DNA of 64,000 nt from Amphiduros pacificus (taxonomy: Eukaryota; Annelida; Polychaeta; Phyllodocida; Hesionidae): positions 932,501-996,500 of the forward strand of contig OX439000.1 of assembly GCA_949316495.1 (NCBI GenBank), given 5' to 3'. Shown here one piece after another: positions 23,324 through 35,555 of the stretch. The notes below the pieces were generated by a model, which had not been told where the DNA came from, did no database searches, and saw only the letters and a list, made by a program, of their open reading frames with translations. Within the stretch, counting starts at the first letter, position 1. The number at the start of each line of letters is the position of its first letter. Position numbers and translations under genes: made by a program.

Positions 23324-23850
23324 TAAGTATTTTGGACATTCTCACAGGGCAAAACACATCGCTCTTGTAAATTTTACTGAAACGTCTAGCATTTTTAGAC
23401 AGCATGTGTACTAACCAACTGTCCGCAGCAAGAACACTATTCTGAATGGCATTTATATATGGACACATAAATATGTAATTCCTGCAACACGCAAAAACTT
23501 CTCGGGTGAATATCTATCGATATTGTAGTTCATTAGGGACAACCCATTAATCAATGATAGGTGGGGTGTAGGGGTTTTAAGAAAGGCGAAATTCCCTCCG
23601 GTCAGAGAAAATTACCCTTTTTCCCCATGCAGCATTGTCTATTGTTGTTATTCTACATTCTATTTAAATATTATGGAGACACCGGGTACGGTTTTCTTGT
23701 ATTGGTGAGAAACCTGCTTAATGCATTGAGATGCAACATTGGAAACATATATAATTTGTATGATGTGTTTCCCACTTTCAGTGATTCTTTTTAACATGAT
23801 ATACCAAATGCTATACATGTACGTATGTGCTGACCAATATTCAAACAAAT

Positions 23851-23894
<44 letters not shown>

Positions 23895-25204
23895 GACGTA
23901 CTTTCTAGCGTAGAGTTAAACTTTCAAAGTTGTTGCCTCAATATTTAGTGCCAACAAATGAGAGTCGGTGTCTTTCCGTGAGAGTGCTTCTATAAAGGCA
24001 TCCTGTGTGCGGATTTCCTCTTCTTAATCTTAGTGTTCTCACCTCTCAGTTCCTGTACATATTATGACTCTGTCTTCGGATATTAACGGTAAGATTATGC
24101 TTGTGATGGTCGATCATTATGCAAAGTGAATGCTGGGAGATCACGTGATGGGATATAGACAACTTCCACAGAGGCTAGAAACTAAAATAAGCTTTGACAC
24201 ATACACAAAAGTGGGTGTCTTTTTTGCATCACGCAAATGGAAAATCAATTCTGTGATGACTTTAGCCTGCCCGTGACCTTATGACCTCTCTTATGGGTAT
24301 ATTCCGTTCCCATGTCTCACTGGGAGTTGACTTATTCGGTGTGATCCGCGAAGCAGTTGAGATCATCACGTGACCTGTGTTGGTAAGGTCATGTGTATGG
24401 GTAATGTAGCGGTACCCCTGATCTGGGCCCCCATTCACACTACTGCCGCCTTGTGGCCGCCATCAAGGGGTGAGCCGTGGCTTGTGTATGCAAGATTGAT
24501 GTGTTCTGCAATGGAATGATGCTTGCAGCTGGCATGTAGAATAATGCTGTCAGCAGATTATTAGAGCGGCATGTCAATACACACAGGATACTGAGAGCTC
24601 ACAATGGCGGGGCACCCTGAATAAAGAAACTGCCATGTTCACATCTCAAACTACTTCAGATCAGTACATACTGTAACAACATACTTAAACCTGCTGATGC
24701 TCCAGTTTGATTGATAGGTCTTAACGATAATATTTTTGAATAGTTTTATTGAATTATAGCAAATCAATTCAGACAAAAATAAAACTGCAGTGATATATAT
24801 CATTCATTTACCATTTAAATGAAGTTTTTTTTTCAGGGGTCTCGATCGACAATGATATCGTTCATTGGCCCTGGAATTGAAATAACCAATGGATCTTATA
24901 TAGAAATTATTGATTGAAATGCTATGGATAAAGATTATTTGTCCTAAATGAATAGTTGATCAATAATTTACCCATGGAGGAGGTTTGAATGAGATATCAT
25001 GCATGGATAGATCCCAAAAGGTCTGTATCATTGGAAATATTGACAGGGTTGTTATTGATTTAGACTGATCTAAAGGTATCATTAATCCATTAATCCGTTA
25101 ATCCATTAATCTGGTCAGTGACACCATTGATAGCTCCTATGAGAGATATATCACAGGAGACGAGATCAGCTAACAAGATGCTGTTAGTGTCCCATAGAGA
25201 CTGT
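23324..25204. other. Unique DNA with a (CA)n(TA)n microsatellite
   Basis: The microsatellite is at 23850-23894. The rest shows no gene. A GC-richer stretch at about 24340-24500 has CACGTG and several CpGs but no open frame of note. Confidence 0.5.
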
Positions 25205-25316
25205 CCACAAGGGACCACAAGGGACCACAAGGGACCACAAGGGACCACAAGGGACCACAAGGGACCACAAGGGACCACAAGGGACCACAAGGGACCACAA
25301 GGGACCACAAGGGACC
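25205..25316. repeat. 10-bp perfect minisatellite
   Basis: gggaccacaa repeated ten times without a mismatch at 25211-25310, plus partial units at both ends. The absence of variants suggests very recent expansion. Stop-free on both strands. Confidence 0.97.
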
Positions 25317-25534
25317 CTGCTCTATGATCTGGTAAGATGGTTGCCATTCATCACAGGGAACAATTCATCGTGCAATAAGCCAAGGATGAAGGTGTGAATA
25401 ACCTGCAGTCAATGTTCTGCCACATGTAAGTGCTTTCTCATTCCTGAGTGCATTCTCACTCCTGGGAGTATTCTCTGTATTGATTTTCGTCAATGTCCAT
25501 GGAAATGATTTGAATGAGGTGTGACACACCTTAG

Positions 25535-25885
25535 TACCTGCCCTGAGTGACACACCTTAGTACCTGTCCTGAGTGAGGTGTTAGTACCTGTCCTGAGTGA
25601 GGTGTGACACTACTTAGTACCTGTTCTGAGTGAGATGTTAGTACCTGTCCTAAGTGACACACATTAGTAGCTGTCCTGGGTGAGGTGTGACACACCTTAC
25701 TACCTGTCCTGAGTGAGGTGTTAGTACCTGTCCTGAGTGAGGTGTGACACACCTTAGTACCTGTCCTGAGTGTGATGTCAGTACCTGTCCTGAGTGACAC
25801 ACATTAGTACCTGTCCTGAGTGAGGTGTGACACTACTTAGTACCTGTCCTGAGTGAGATGTTAGTACCTGTCCTAAGTGAGGTAT
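25535..25885. repeat. Complex repeat, 24-47 bp
   Basis: Mixed units built from ttagtacctgtcctgagtga with or without ggtgtgacacacc. Long and short forms are interspersed, so the array probably grew by unequal exchange between two related units. Confidence 0.9.
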
Positions 25886-27211
25886 CACACGCCTCAGCCT
25901 GTCCTCCTGGGCCTTTCCTTGTTGTGACTTATTGGGACAATCAATAGAGATGCCCAGGCGGGCAGGTTGCTCTCAGCCTAACACAGCAAGTCCTGACTGC
26001 CCCACATTACACCAGTAATGCATCGACATTCACTTCAAAATCAGCATAATTTGGCATAATCTTCCCATCTGTTTTTTTCTTCGGTGATTTGGGGTTTGCA
26101 TGTTGAGCAGAAGATGCCAGTCTCAATGGTATCCTCGTGAGCACAGTCTCGCTAACACACGATCGTTTACCACTCAAGTGTCTGCTCCTTTAAAACAAAT
26201 TACCGAAGATGCTGGCCTGAACGTGGTCAGTGTTTGAAATAATTAACTTTCAAAACCAATCCCGATTTTACGATTTAGCTAAAACCATTCACTTGGTCCA
26301 TGTTTCAGCTAAAATCCATCCCATGATTCACGATTTAGCTAAAATCTATCACTTGATCCTCAATTTAGCTCAAGGCGGGCATGATGATATCTTGAGTGTC
26401 ATTTATTTTTAAAGCCCATATAGAAAGGAATAAAATTTTGCCACTTTTCATGGACATATGTAAGCGTCTTTGCTTTAATAACATCTTATAGGGATTGAAT
26501 GGTGTGGCATTTCATGTTTAAAATATCCTATTGTAAGTTGAGATTTGTAGAAAACAATGAGACTGAAATCCTTATATTTCAATAAGTGACATTTAAAATT
26601 GGACGCTTTTTTTTTAGCAATATTGGTTTTTGTTCTCCAAAGAATTAACAAAACGTGAATATTTGTTTTCTTTAAACTCTAGAAAGAAGTAATGAAGTGG
26701 CATTTCATGAAAATCGTAAGACAAGTAGTAAGAATGATAGCACATAAGGCGATCTTATTGGGTGTATGTCATCTTGTCTTTATGAGGTTCAATGTGCTAC
26801 CGGACTACTTTTACTATAGCTATTACCGGGCTACTTTTACCATAGCTATTACCGGACTACTTTTTACTATGGGTATCACAGTGAAACACTCACTTTGGCG
26901 ATGATATCACTACTCCCTTTCTATACCATTGTCTGGTTGTCATGGAACGCATAATGAACATAATGCGTCTGGACGTATCATAAAACATTTCCGATTCAAC
27001 CTCGTGTAATATATATACTTACCCGTGGAGAATCAAAATAAAAAAATGGCGCCCTGGACTAAAATCTAAAATATGAACTACATGTATATTTCTCATGATC
27101 AATTTGTGTCATTTCAATCATTTCGGAAAGATAATTTTAGTCTAAACCTTAGATTCAGGCCGCTATATGTGTGAATGCTGCCGTGGCTATGCCCTGTTCA
27201 ATCATATATTC
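25886..27211. other. Unique DNA with two very short tandem repeats
   Basis: At 26262-26373 are three about 37-bp units with (c)gatttagctaaaa and cact-tg-tcc. At 26802-26868 are imperfect 28-bp units around attaccggactactttta. Nothing else recognised. Confidence 0.6.
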
Positions 27212-27400
27212 CTCACGACTGTTCCCTACTCCAAAGTTTCACTCTGTTGACCAGTGCAATTCTCATTGCTCGAGTTCCAACATTTTTGATCCGCCAGGTG
27301 TCTCTTGTGTCTAGTACAATGCACGCTGGGATAGTTTTGCAGACATGACAGCTGATATGATGACTACCATTCAGTATACTGTGCAGGAAATATATAAATA
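27212..27400 (-). repeat. Dispersed repeat D2, copy 2
   Basis: Minus-strand copy of the 16560 repeat. A 71-codon minus-strand frame crosses it (27213-27428), including DTWRIKNVGTRAMRIAL. The other copy preserves a similar but shifted reading, so a decayed protein-coding element is possible; no family was recognised. Confidence 0.6.
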
Positions 27401-28139
27401 TTCTATCAACAAATGTGATTACAGACAAAAAACTTATCAGTTTGGGAATCTTGAAGAGAATAGAAAGATTGTTGTTGGTGTGATAAAATGACTGAAATTA
27501 AATGACAACATTTTTAACCAATGCGAGGTAAGTTTGCATGACTTCAAAGTTCCCCCATGCGTGACAGATTTTAACACACCAGGTGGCAGCATGGCCCACT
27601 CGAGCAATCAGAATTGACCAGACAAAATGGACAAGCATATGAAAGGTATCAGGGGTATCTAGCTGGTGATATATCACCCCAAGAAAGTGATATCAACTTC
27701 TATTCAAGTTCGCATATACCATCTATATGAGTAGCATGTTGTCGGCGTGTATAACAGATACTACACTGTCACCCCCTCTAACTCTGTTACTTTGGCCAGC
27801 AGTTTATTTTTTGCCTACTGCCGTAATTCCTTTTGCTGCGTGCCCCTTCCCCAGTGCCAGTAGACCACAGCTGGACCATAATTGACCACTTGCTCTGCTT
27901 CCACAAAATGACCACTTCCACAAAACGGTTTTACTGTCTCCGAAGAGCAGTTCTCTGTCTTAGCGCATATTTCATTGTGATATCGCTATTTACATATCAT
28001 GGACTTGGGACATATCAAATATGAGAACAGAAATATATTCTGTGTGAGATATAAATGTAATTGATGACATACCACCGGCATTAAATGTTCTCAGCTTGAC
28101 ATCAGCTCAGATATTTGATACCCACACTGGACTTCATTT
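27401..28139. other. No recognised feature
   Basis: Unique DNA. Confidence 0.5.
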
Positions 28140-28760
28140 CAATAGAGGCATTCTTCAAGTCAGGTTTTTTCTCGCCATTGTTCTTATGAGGTGTACTTCC
28201 ACAAGAGAAATCAAGCACATTTTCGGCATCTGCTCAGCCATCTTGATTTCTATTATGAGTTAACTCAGATGGTACGTATCAACATATTAGCTCCCTATGA
28301 AACCAACATCCTACCGGACTACTTTAAATATGGCTTCTACAGACAACTACACACGGAGGTGGCGATATTCCTGCGAGACTCCTGCGAGACTCCTCCATTC
28401 ACTGACTTTCTGTGTTTGGGTCCATTACCTGTTTTTCAGTCCGAGTCAAGCTCAAGTTAAATATACATAATGTGTCTGCACATATGATATAATATTCAGT
28501 GAACATTCCATGCTTTGACTGAGTTACAGCCCCCTCCCTTAATAATGGACTTTCACAGCATAAAAAGGTGCATAAGGGATGGTTACAGTCAATTCCATGC
28601 TCAGCTTATTTTTAGACCTACCTGTAGACAATCTACTGAAATGGTCTTAGCTTTACTTGTATGAAATATGAATTGAAGTTATGAGATTCTTCGTTTGATC
28701 TTTTTGCTTTGATTTTAATACCATCCTAAACATAAATAATTTTAGATAATTATGTTCTAT
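28140..28760. repeat. Dispersed repeat D1, copy 2 (no SINE)
   Basis: The same family as 13690-14460. At about 28454 it has caagttaaatatacataatg where copy 1 has the SINE between target duplications, so it serves as a paralogous empty site. An 89-codon frame at 28191-28460 has no recognised domain. Confidence 0.65.
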
Positions 28761-29638
28761 AAGTTTAAGATGGCCCATGATATTAATGAATAGCATCCTT
28801 CATAAAAAATACCTTTATATAGTGATGAATATCTTGATTATTTCTGGGATTTACCATAATAGCTAATAGTTATCTGGTAACTTTACAAATATTGTGAAGT
28901 AATTTTGCCGAAATGTTCACTGAGATACAATCATAATGCCACAGACAATGACACTATCCAAGTGGACCCCTCACAAACTTTAATGCGCATGTCCATGACG
29001 TGAGATCTCAGTCATAAAGGAACATTGAACTCAATGGGTCATTTCACTCAGCAAGGTGTGAATTGATGAATAGAATCTGGCTATAATGATATATTGGATC
29101 AACAATGGACATTTGAGTTTACGTTAATATGATATTGCCAATTTTGCAGGTAAAATATTTTCATACATCAAATTATCATGGTCAGCTATCCCAGCAAATC
29201 TGTTATTTCTTTAGATTGATGCGCCTGTGACACATTGCTTTTATTTCATTAGAGCTCCGAGGACTATTTTCTTTGTAAAATGGTTTATTTTGGCTCTCCC
29301 CTACTTTAAGGAGAATCACGTGCTCCTCACGATGTTCAATTTTTCAAGTGTTCATATTTAACCTTTATCCTCCCCCATCAATGAAAAACCTGTGTTACTT
29401 GAGACATTTTGCAGGAAGATGGGAATCAATCCTATAGATAAATAAAATATCAAGTTTACATTAAAAAAACTTGAGCTCATCAAAATCAAAATAGAAATAA
29501 ACTGTCAAATGCGATTATCTGTTGTATGACAAGGAAAGTGTTTGCGATGATAAATACCTGTTCAGAGTGGAGGCATATCATGCAAATGCCACCCATATAC
29601 CTTGCATCATGATCATAAACTTAGAGAGTCACACTATT
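28761..29638. other. No recognised feature
   Basis: AT-rich unique DNA. Confidence 0.5.
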
Positions 29639-30020
29639 ATGACACAGGTAGTGACAGGACTCGCTCACCCTCCCCGTATGACACAGGTCATGACAGGACT
29701 CGCTCACCCTCTCCGTATGACACAGGTCATGACAGGACTCGCTCACCCTCCCCGTATGACACAGGTCATGACAGGACTCATTCACCCTCCCCGTATGACA
29801 CAGGTCATGACAGGACTCGCTCACCCTCCCCGTATGACACAGGCCATGACAGGACTCGCTCACCCTCCCCGTATGACACAGGTCATGACAGGATCGCTCA
29901 CCCTCCCCGTATGACACAGGTCATGACAGGACTCGCTCACCCTCCCCGTATGACACAGGTCATGACAGGACTTGCTCACCCTCCCCGTATGACACAGGTC
30001 ATGACAGGACTCACCCTCCC
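29639..30020. repeat. 39-bp minisatellite
   Basis: About ten units of 39 bp: tatgacacaggtcatgacag followed by gactcgctcaccctccccg. One unit is a base short, so the + strand frames shift mid-array. Frames on both strands are artefacts. Confidence 0.95.
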
Positions 30021-30456
30021 CAGCTAATATCTTGATATATTGTGTCAACATTTATCTGTTGGCCATTTTCATAAATAAACAAAATTAATTTCGATTGTCT
30101 GTGCATAGGTTGAAATTGTAAAAATTGTATGAATTGAATAATTGCCAATTATATTGCAATAAATGTAGTAAATATATCAATATAATTTGTGTTGAAATAG
30201 ATTCTTGGCAATCATATGCCAATCATTAATAACCATCATGCAACTCAGTGTCAATGCAACAGTCAGTCCAAGTTCTGTTTTGTGAAGAGAATATAGTGGT
30301 ATATACAACGAATTCCAGAAAATGTTTTATATCAAAGCTTTCAAGTATGGAGTAGAGGAATATAGAATTAATCAAATATACGTGCTTCTTGGGAAAGACA
30401 AAATCCTGTGGAGTCGAATTCTCAGTTTAGGTGTTTTGACACATGAAATACCAAAA
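30021..30456. other. No recognised feature
   Basis: AT-rich unique DNA. Confidence 0.5.
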
Positions 30457-30965
30457 TATGATATCCCAGACTTAAATATGATATTCCATGGTTAAATATG
30501 ATATTCCATGGTTAAATGTGATATCCCAGACTTAAATATGATATTCCATGGTCAAATGTGATATCCCAGACTTAAATATGATATTCCAGACTTAAATACG
30601 ATATCCCAGACTTAAATATGATATCCCAGCCTTAGATATGATAGTCCATGGTTAAATGTGATATCCCAGACTTAAATATGATATTCCAGACTTAAATATG
30701 ATATCCCAGACTTAAATATGATATCCCAGACTTAAATATGATATCCCAGACTTAAATATGATATCCCAGACTTAAATATGATATCCCAGACTTAAATATG
30801 ATATCCCAGGCTTAAATATGATATCCCAGACTTAAATAAGATATTCCAGACTTAAATATGATATCCCAGACTTAAATATGATATCCCAGACTTAAATATG
30901 ATATCCCAGGCTTAAATATGATATCCCAGACTTAAATAAGATATTCCATGGTTAAATATGATTAA
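30457..30965. repeat. 20-bp minisatellite
   Basis: About 25 units of atgatatcccagacttaaat. The first third mixes in a variant with ttccatggtt; the right part is almost pure, suggesting later homogenisation there. Confidence 0.95.
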
Positions 30966-31523
30966 ATATGACTGAATTCATCTGATGCGTGAATCTTATC
31001 ATGGATTACCAGGAGACTAGCTTGAAAAGTATCAATATGGTTTTCATATAAATATAAATGTCGGTTATGGACACAGAAATGAAATGGTTGAATGTTTGGG
31101 GCACTGAAGAGGTCACGGACGGTGGAGTCTTGTTCACGAATAGTCTATGCCTGTTTGGAGGACTGAGATGGAAACCAGTCTGAAGACCATATAACGTTAT
31201 ATAGCAAGAAGAATCTGTATCTAGTTGTCCGCCTGATGATGAAATAATCACTGTATTGAGTGTGTGAAAAAAGTGTGAAATAAGAATAGATGAAACCCTT
31301 TCTTACCAGCAGGAACCGATCACAATACCGCTTAGCCTTGCACAGATGTGCATTGTTGTAAAACTGTTGTTATGCTAAGATATTTATTATTATTATACAA
31401 ATATATATGACAGCTTCTTAGAATATATATCAAAGGCAATACACACAGAAGTGTATAAAATAAAATATTGTGATATTTTAGCCAAAATGAACATCGATAT
31501 AAAAAAATCTTTCCCATTTTTTC
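30966..31523. other. No recognised feature
   Basis: AT-rich unique DNA. Confidence 0.5.
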
Positions 31524-31876
31524 CTGGTTACATAAGTGGAGGGCGAGAGATGGTGGGTTCGACTCCCACTGCCGGTGATGTTACTTTCACACTGGTTATA
31601 TAAGTGGAGGGCGAGAGATGGTGGGTTCGACTCCCACTGCCGGTGATGTTACTTTCACAATGGTTATATAAGTGGAGGACGGGAGGTGGTGGGTTCCACT
31701 CCCACTGCCGGTGATGTTACTTTCACACTGGTTATATAAGTGGAGGGCGAGAGATGGTGGGTTCGACTCCCACTGCCGGTGATGTTACTTTCACACTGGG
31801 TAAAAGGCTCGAAAGCCGACATAATATGGCCACTGTTACTGAAAGGGACGTTAAAACACCAATTCTAAAAACAAAG
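31524..31876 (+). repeat. 68-bp array built from a SINE B-box segment, followed by the SINE 3' end
   Basis: Four 68-bp units start near 31534, 31602, 31670 and 31738. Each carries ggtgggttcgactcccactg, which contains the Pol III B box GGTTCGACTCC; the third unit has one base changed in it. After the fourth unit comes a non-repeated stretch (ctcgaaagccgacataatat, then gggacgttaaaacacc) typical in style of mollusc SINE 3' ends. No A box is seen. It reads as a SINE whose middle was tandemly amplified in place. This family differs from SINE family A. Confidence 0.75.
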
Positions 31877-33002
31877 ATTACCTAAGTTTACTCACTAGCT
31901 GCTGAAAACAGAAAGTTTACCAGTTTCCCTGTGCAATATGAATATATCACTCATATTTAAATAATATTTGCGATTTACTGCCTTGGGTAGTTTACAAACC
32001 TCCATCAAGCACAATTTGATGCAGAAATTAAGAGAAACAAAGCCAATGAGATGAGGACCGACTTTTAATGACATCCTTGTCAATTAACAAAGTGAATTCA
32101 AAAATGTCAAAGTGGTAAGAGTACCTCTAATTCATACCGTTATGTGGAATATCCAGTGCTACTGTATATAACCTAATGACAAGGATAAACTCCTGTACCT
32201 TTGTCATTAAGACTGACCTTATGTTTTTTCACAACAGTCAATGTATTATTAATATAGGACGTGGGACATCATAACGAAATAGGAAATGTACCGGTAATCC
32301 CGGGACTATTTGGGGACGTTGCAACGGGTTTGTAAAGACCAACATCTGTTTTATTCAGACATTTATGACATGTGACCGTATCATTTTCTTCAGATGTTCA
32401 AAGCAGGGAGAATTATTTCTCATTTCTGACAAATATATTCTGTTTGTTTTTACTAGATTTGAATACACAAATACATGATAATACTGTCACTCAAAATGCA
32501 AACATTCTATTTTTTTTTCTTCTCATTTTTCAATTAAATATTTCATCGACGCGTTTTAATATACGATTTACAACAAGGAAACTTTGCTTTCAATATGTTT
32601 ACAAAAGGGAGCTTATTGAAATAATATCATATTTGCATATCACATTTCCTACAAACGATATTGATACCGTCTCTCTATAATCTTTTGGTATTATGATATT
32701 ATTTATGAGAGAAAGATAAGTTAAATATTATGAATACCTCTATCTTATGAATGAATGTTTCCGCCCCAGAAATTCCCCAAGAAACGCCCAACAATATTGT
32801 GCTTTGTGTGGATATATAGGAAATATGTCTGATGTAACACATAAACAAAATATGTCTTTATAAATCACAGAAGAAAATTGTGTGATTTTCTTACTGTACT
32901 TACGATCCTTTCAGTACATGTAAAGACATCAGATAGAAGCCCGGTGACTAGGGGTCCATCTTTTGCATTGTCACATAGAGATGACAAAACAAACCACAGG
33001 CA
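31877..33002. other. No recognised feature
   Basis: AT-rich unique DNA; short frames without motifs. Confidence 0.5.
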
Positions 33003-35555
33003 TTAGCTGGGGACATTAGCGGGAGACATTAGCGGGAGACATTAGCTGGAGACATTAGCTGGGGACATTAGCTGGAGACATTAGCTGGGGACATTAGCTG
33101 GAGGCATTAGCTGGGGACATTAGCTGGAGGCATTAACTGCAGACATTAGCTACAGACATTAGCTGGAGACATTAGCTGGAGACATTAGCTGGAGACATTA
33201 GCTGGAGGCATTAGCTGGAGGCATTAGCTGGAGACATTAGCTGGGGACATTAGCTGGAGACATTAGCTGGAGACATTAGCTGGAGACATTAGCTGGAGAC
33301 ATTAGCTGGATACATTAGCTGGAGGCATTAGCTGGAGACATTAGCTGGAGACATTAGCTGGAGACATTAGCTGGAGGCATTAACTGCGGACATTAGCTGG
33401 GGACATTAGCTGGAGGCATTAGCTGGAGACATTAGCTGGAGGCATTAGCTGGAGACATTAGCTACAGACATTAGCTGGAGACATTAGCTGGAGGCATTAA
33501 CTGGAGACATTAGCTGGGGACATTAGCTGGAGACATTAGCTGGAGACATTAGCTGGAGGCATTAACTGCGGACATTAGCTGGAGACATTAGCTGGAGACA
33601 TTAGCTGGAGACATTAGCTGGAGGCATTAACTGCGGACATTAGCTGGGGACATTAGCTGGAGACATTAGCTGGAGACATTAGCTGGAGACATTAGCTGGA
33701 GACATTAGCTGGAGGCATTAGCTGGAGACATTAGCTGGAGACATTAGCTGGAGGCATTAGCTGGAGGCATTAGCTGGAGACATTAGCTGGAGGCATTAAC
33801 TGCGGACATTAACTGCGGACATTAGCTGGGGACATTAGCTGGAGACATTAGCTGGAGGCATTAGCTGGAGACATTAGCTGGAGACATTAGCTGGAGACAT
33901 TAGCTGGAGACATTAGCTGGAGGCATTAGCTGGAGACATTAGCTGGAGGCATTAACTGCGGACATTAGCTGGGGACATTAGCTGGAGACATTAGCTGGAG
34001 ACATTAGCTGGAGGCATTAGCTGGAGACATTAGCTGGAGACATTAGCTGGAGGCATTAGCTGGAGACATTAGCTGGAGGCATTAACTGCGGACATTAACT
34101 GCGGACATTAGCTGGGGACATTAGCTGGAGACATTAGCTGGAGGCATTAGCTGGAGACATTAGCTGGAGACATTAGCTGGAGACATTAGCTGGAGACATT
34201 AGCTGGAGGCATTAGCTGGAGACATTAGCTTGAGGCATTAACTGCGGACATTAGCTGGGGACATTAGCTGGAGACATTAGCTGGAGGCATTAGCTGGAGA
34301 CATTAGCTGGAGACATTAGCTGGAGGCATTAGCTGGAGACATTAGCTGGAGACATTAGCTGGAGACATTAGCTGGAGGCATTAGCTGGAGACATTAGCTG
34401 GAGGCATTAACTGCGGACATTAACTGCGGACATTAGCTGGGGACATTAGCTGGAGACATTAGCTGGAGGCATTAGCTGGAGACATTAGCTGGAGGCATTA
34501 GCTGGAGACATTAGCTGGAGGCATTAACTGCGGACATTAGCTGGGGACATTAGCTGGAGACATTAGCTGGAGACATTAGCTGGAGACATTAGCTGGAGGC
34601 ATTAGCTGGAGACATTAGCTGGAGACATTAGCTGGAGACATTAGCTGGAGACATTAGCTGGAGACATTAGCTGGAGGCATTAGCTGGAGACATTAGCTGG
34701 AGACATTAACTGCGGACATTAGCTGGGGACATTAGCTGGAGACATTAGCTGGAGACATTAGCTGGAGACATTAGCTGGAGACATTAGCTGGAGACATTAG
34801 CTGGAGACATTAGCTGGAGACATTAGCTGGAGACATTAGCTGGAGACATTAGCTGGAGACATTAGCTGGAGGCATTAACTGCCGACATCAGCTGGGGACA
34901 TTAGCTGGAGGCATTAACTGCAGACATTAGCTGGAGACATTAGCTGGAGACATTAGCTGGAGACATTAGCTGGATACATTAGCTGGAGACATTAGCTGGA
35001 GACATTAGCTGGAGACATTAGCTGGAGACATTAGCTGGAGACATTTGCTGGAGGCATTAGCTGGAGACATTAGCTGGAGGCATTAACTGCGGACATTAGC
35101 TGGAGACATTAGCTGGAGACATTAGCTGGAGGCATTAGCTGGAGGCATTAGCTGGAGACATTAGCTGGAGGCATTAACTGCGGACATTAGCTGGGGACAT
35201 TAGCTGGAGACATTAGCTGGAGACATTAGCTGGAGACATTAGCTGGAGGCATTAACTGCGGACATTAGCTGGAGACATTAGCTGGAGACATTAGCTGGAG
35301 ACATTAGCTGGAGACATTAGCTGGAGACATTAGCTGGAGACATTAGCTGGAGACATTAGCTGGAGACATTAGCTGGAGACATTAGCTGGAGACATTAGCT
35401 GGAGGCATTAGCTGGAGACATTAGCTGGAGACATTAGCTGGAGACATTAGCTGGAGGCATAAGCTGCAGACATTAGCTGGAGGCATTAGCTGGAGGCATT
35501 AGCTGGAGGCATTAGCTGGAGACATTAGCTGGAGACATTAGCTGGAGGCATTAGC
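33003..35555. repeat. 13-bp satellite array A, 2.55 kb
   Basis: About 196 units of acattagctggag, with recurrent variants (ggcattagctgga, cattaactgcgga, acattagctgggg). Variant order repeats in blocks, giving higher-order structure. From 33411 on it is the source-like copy of array B. Confidence 0.97.
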
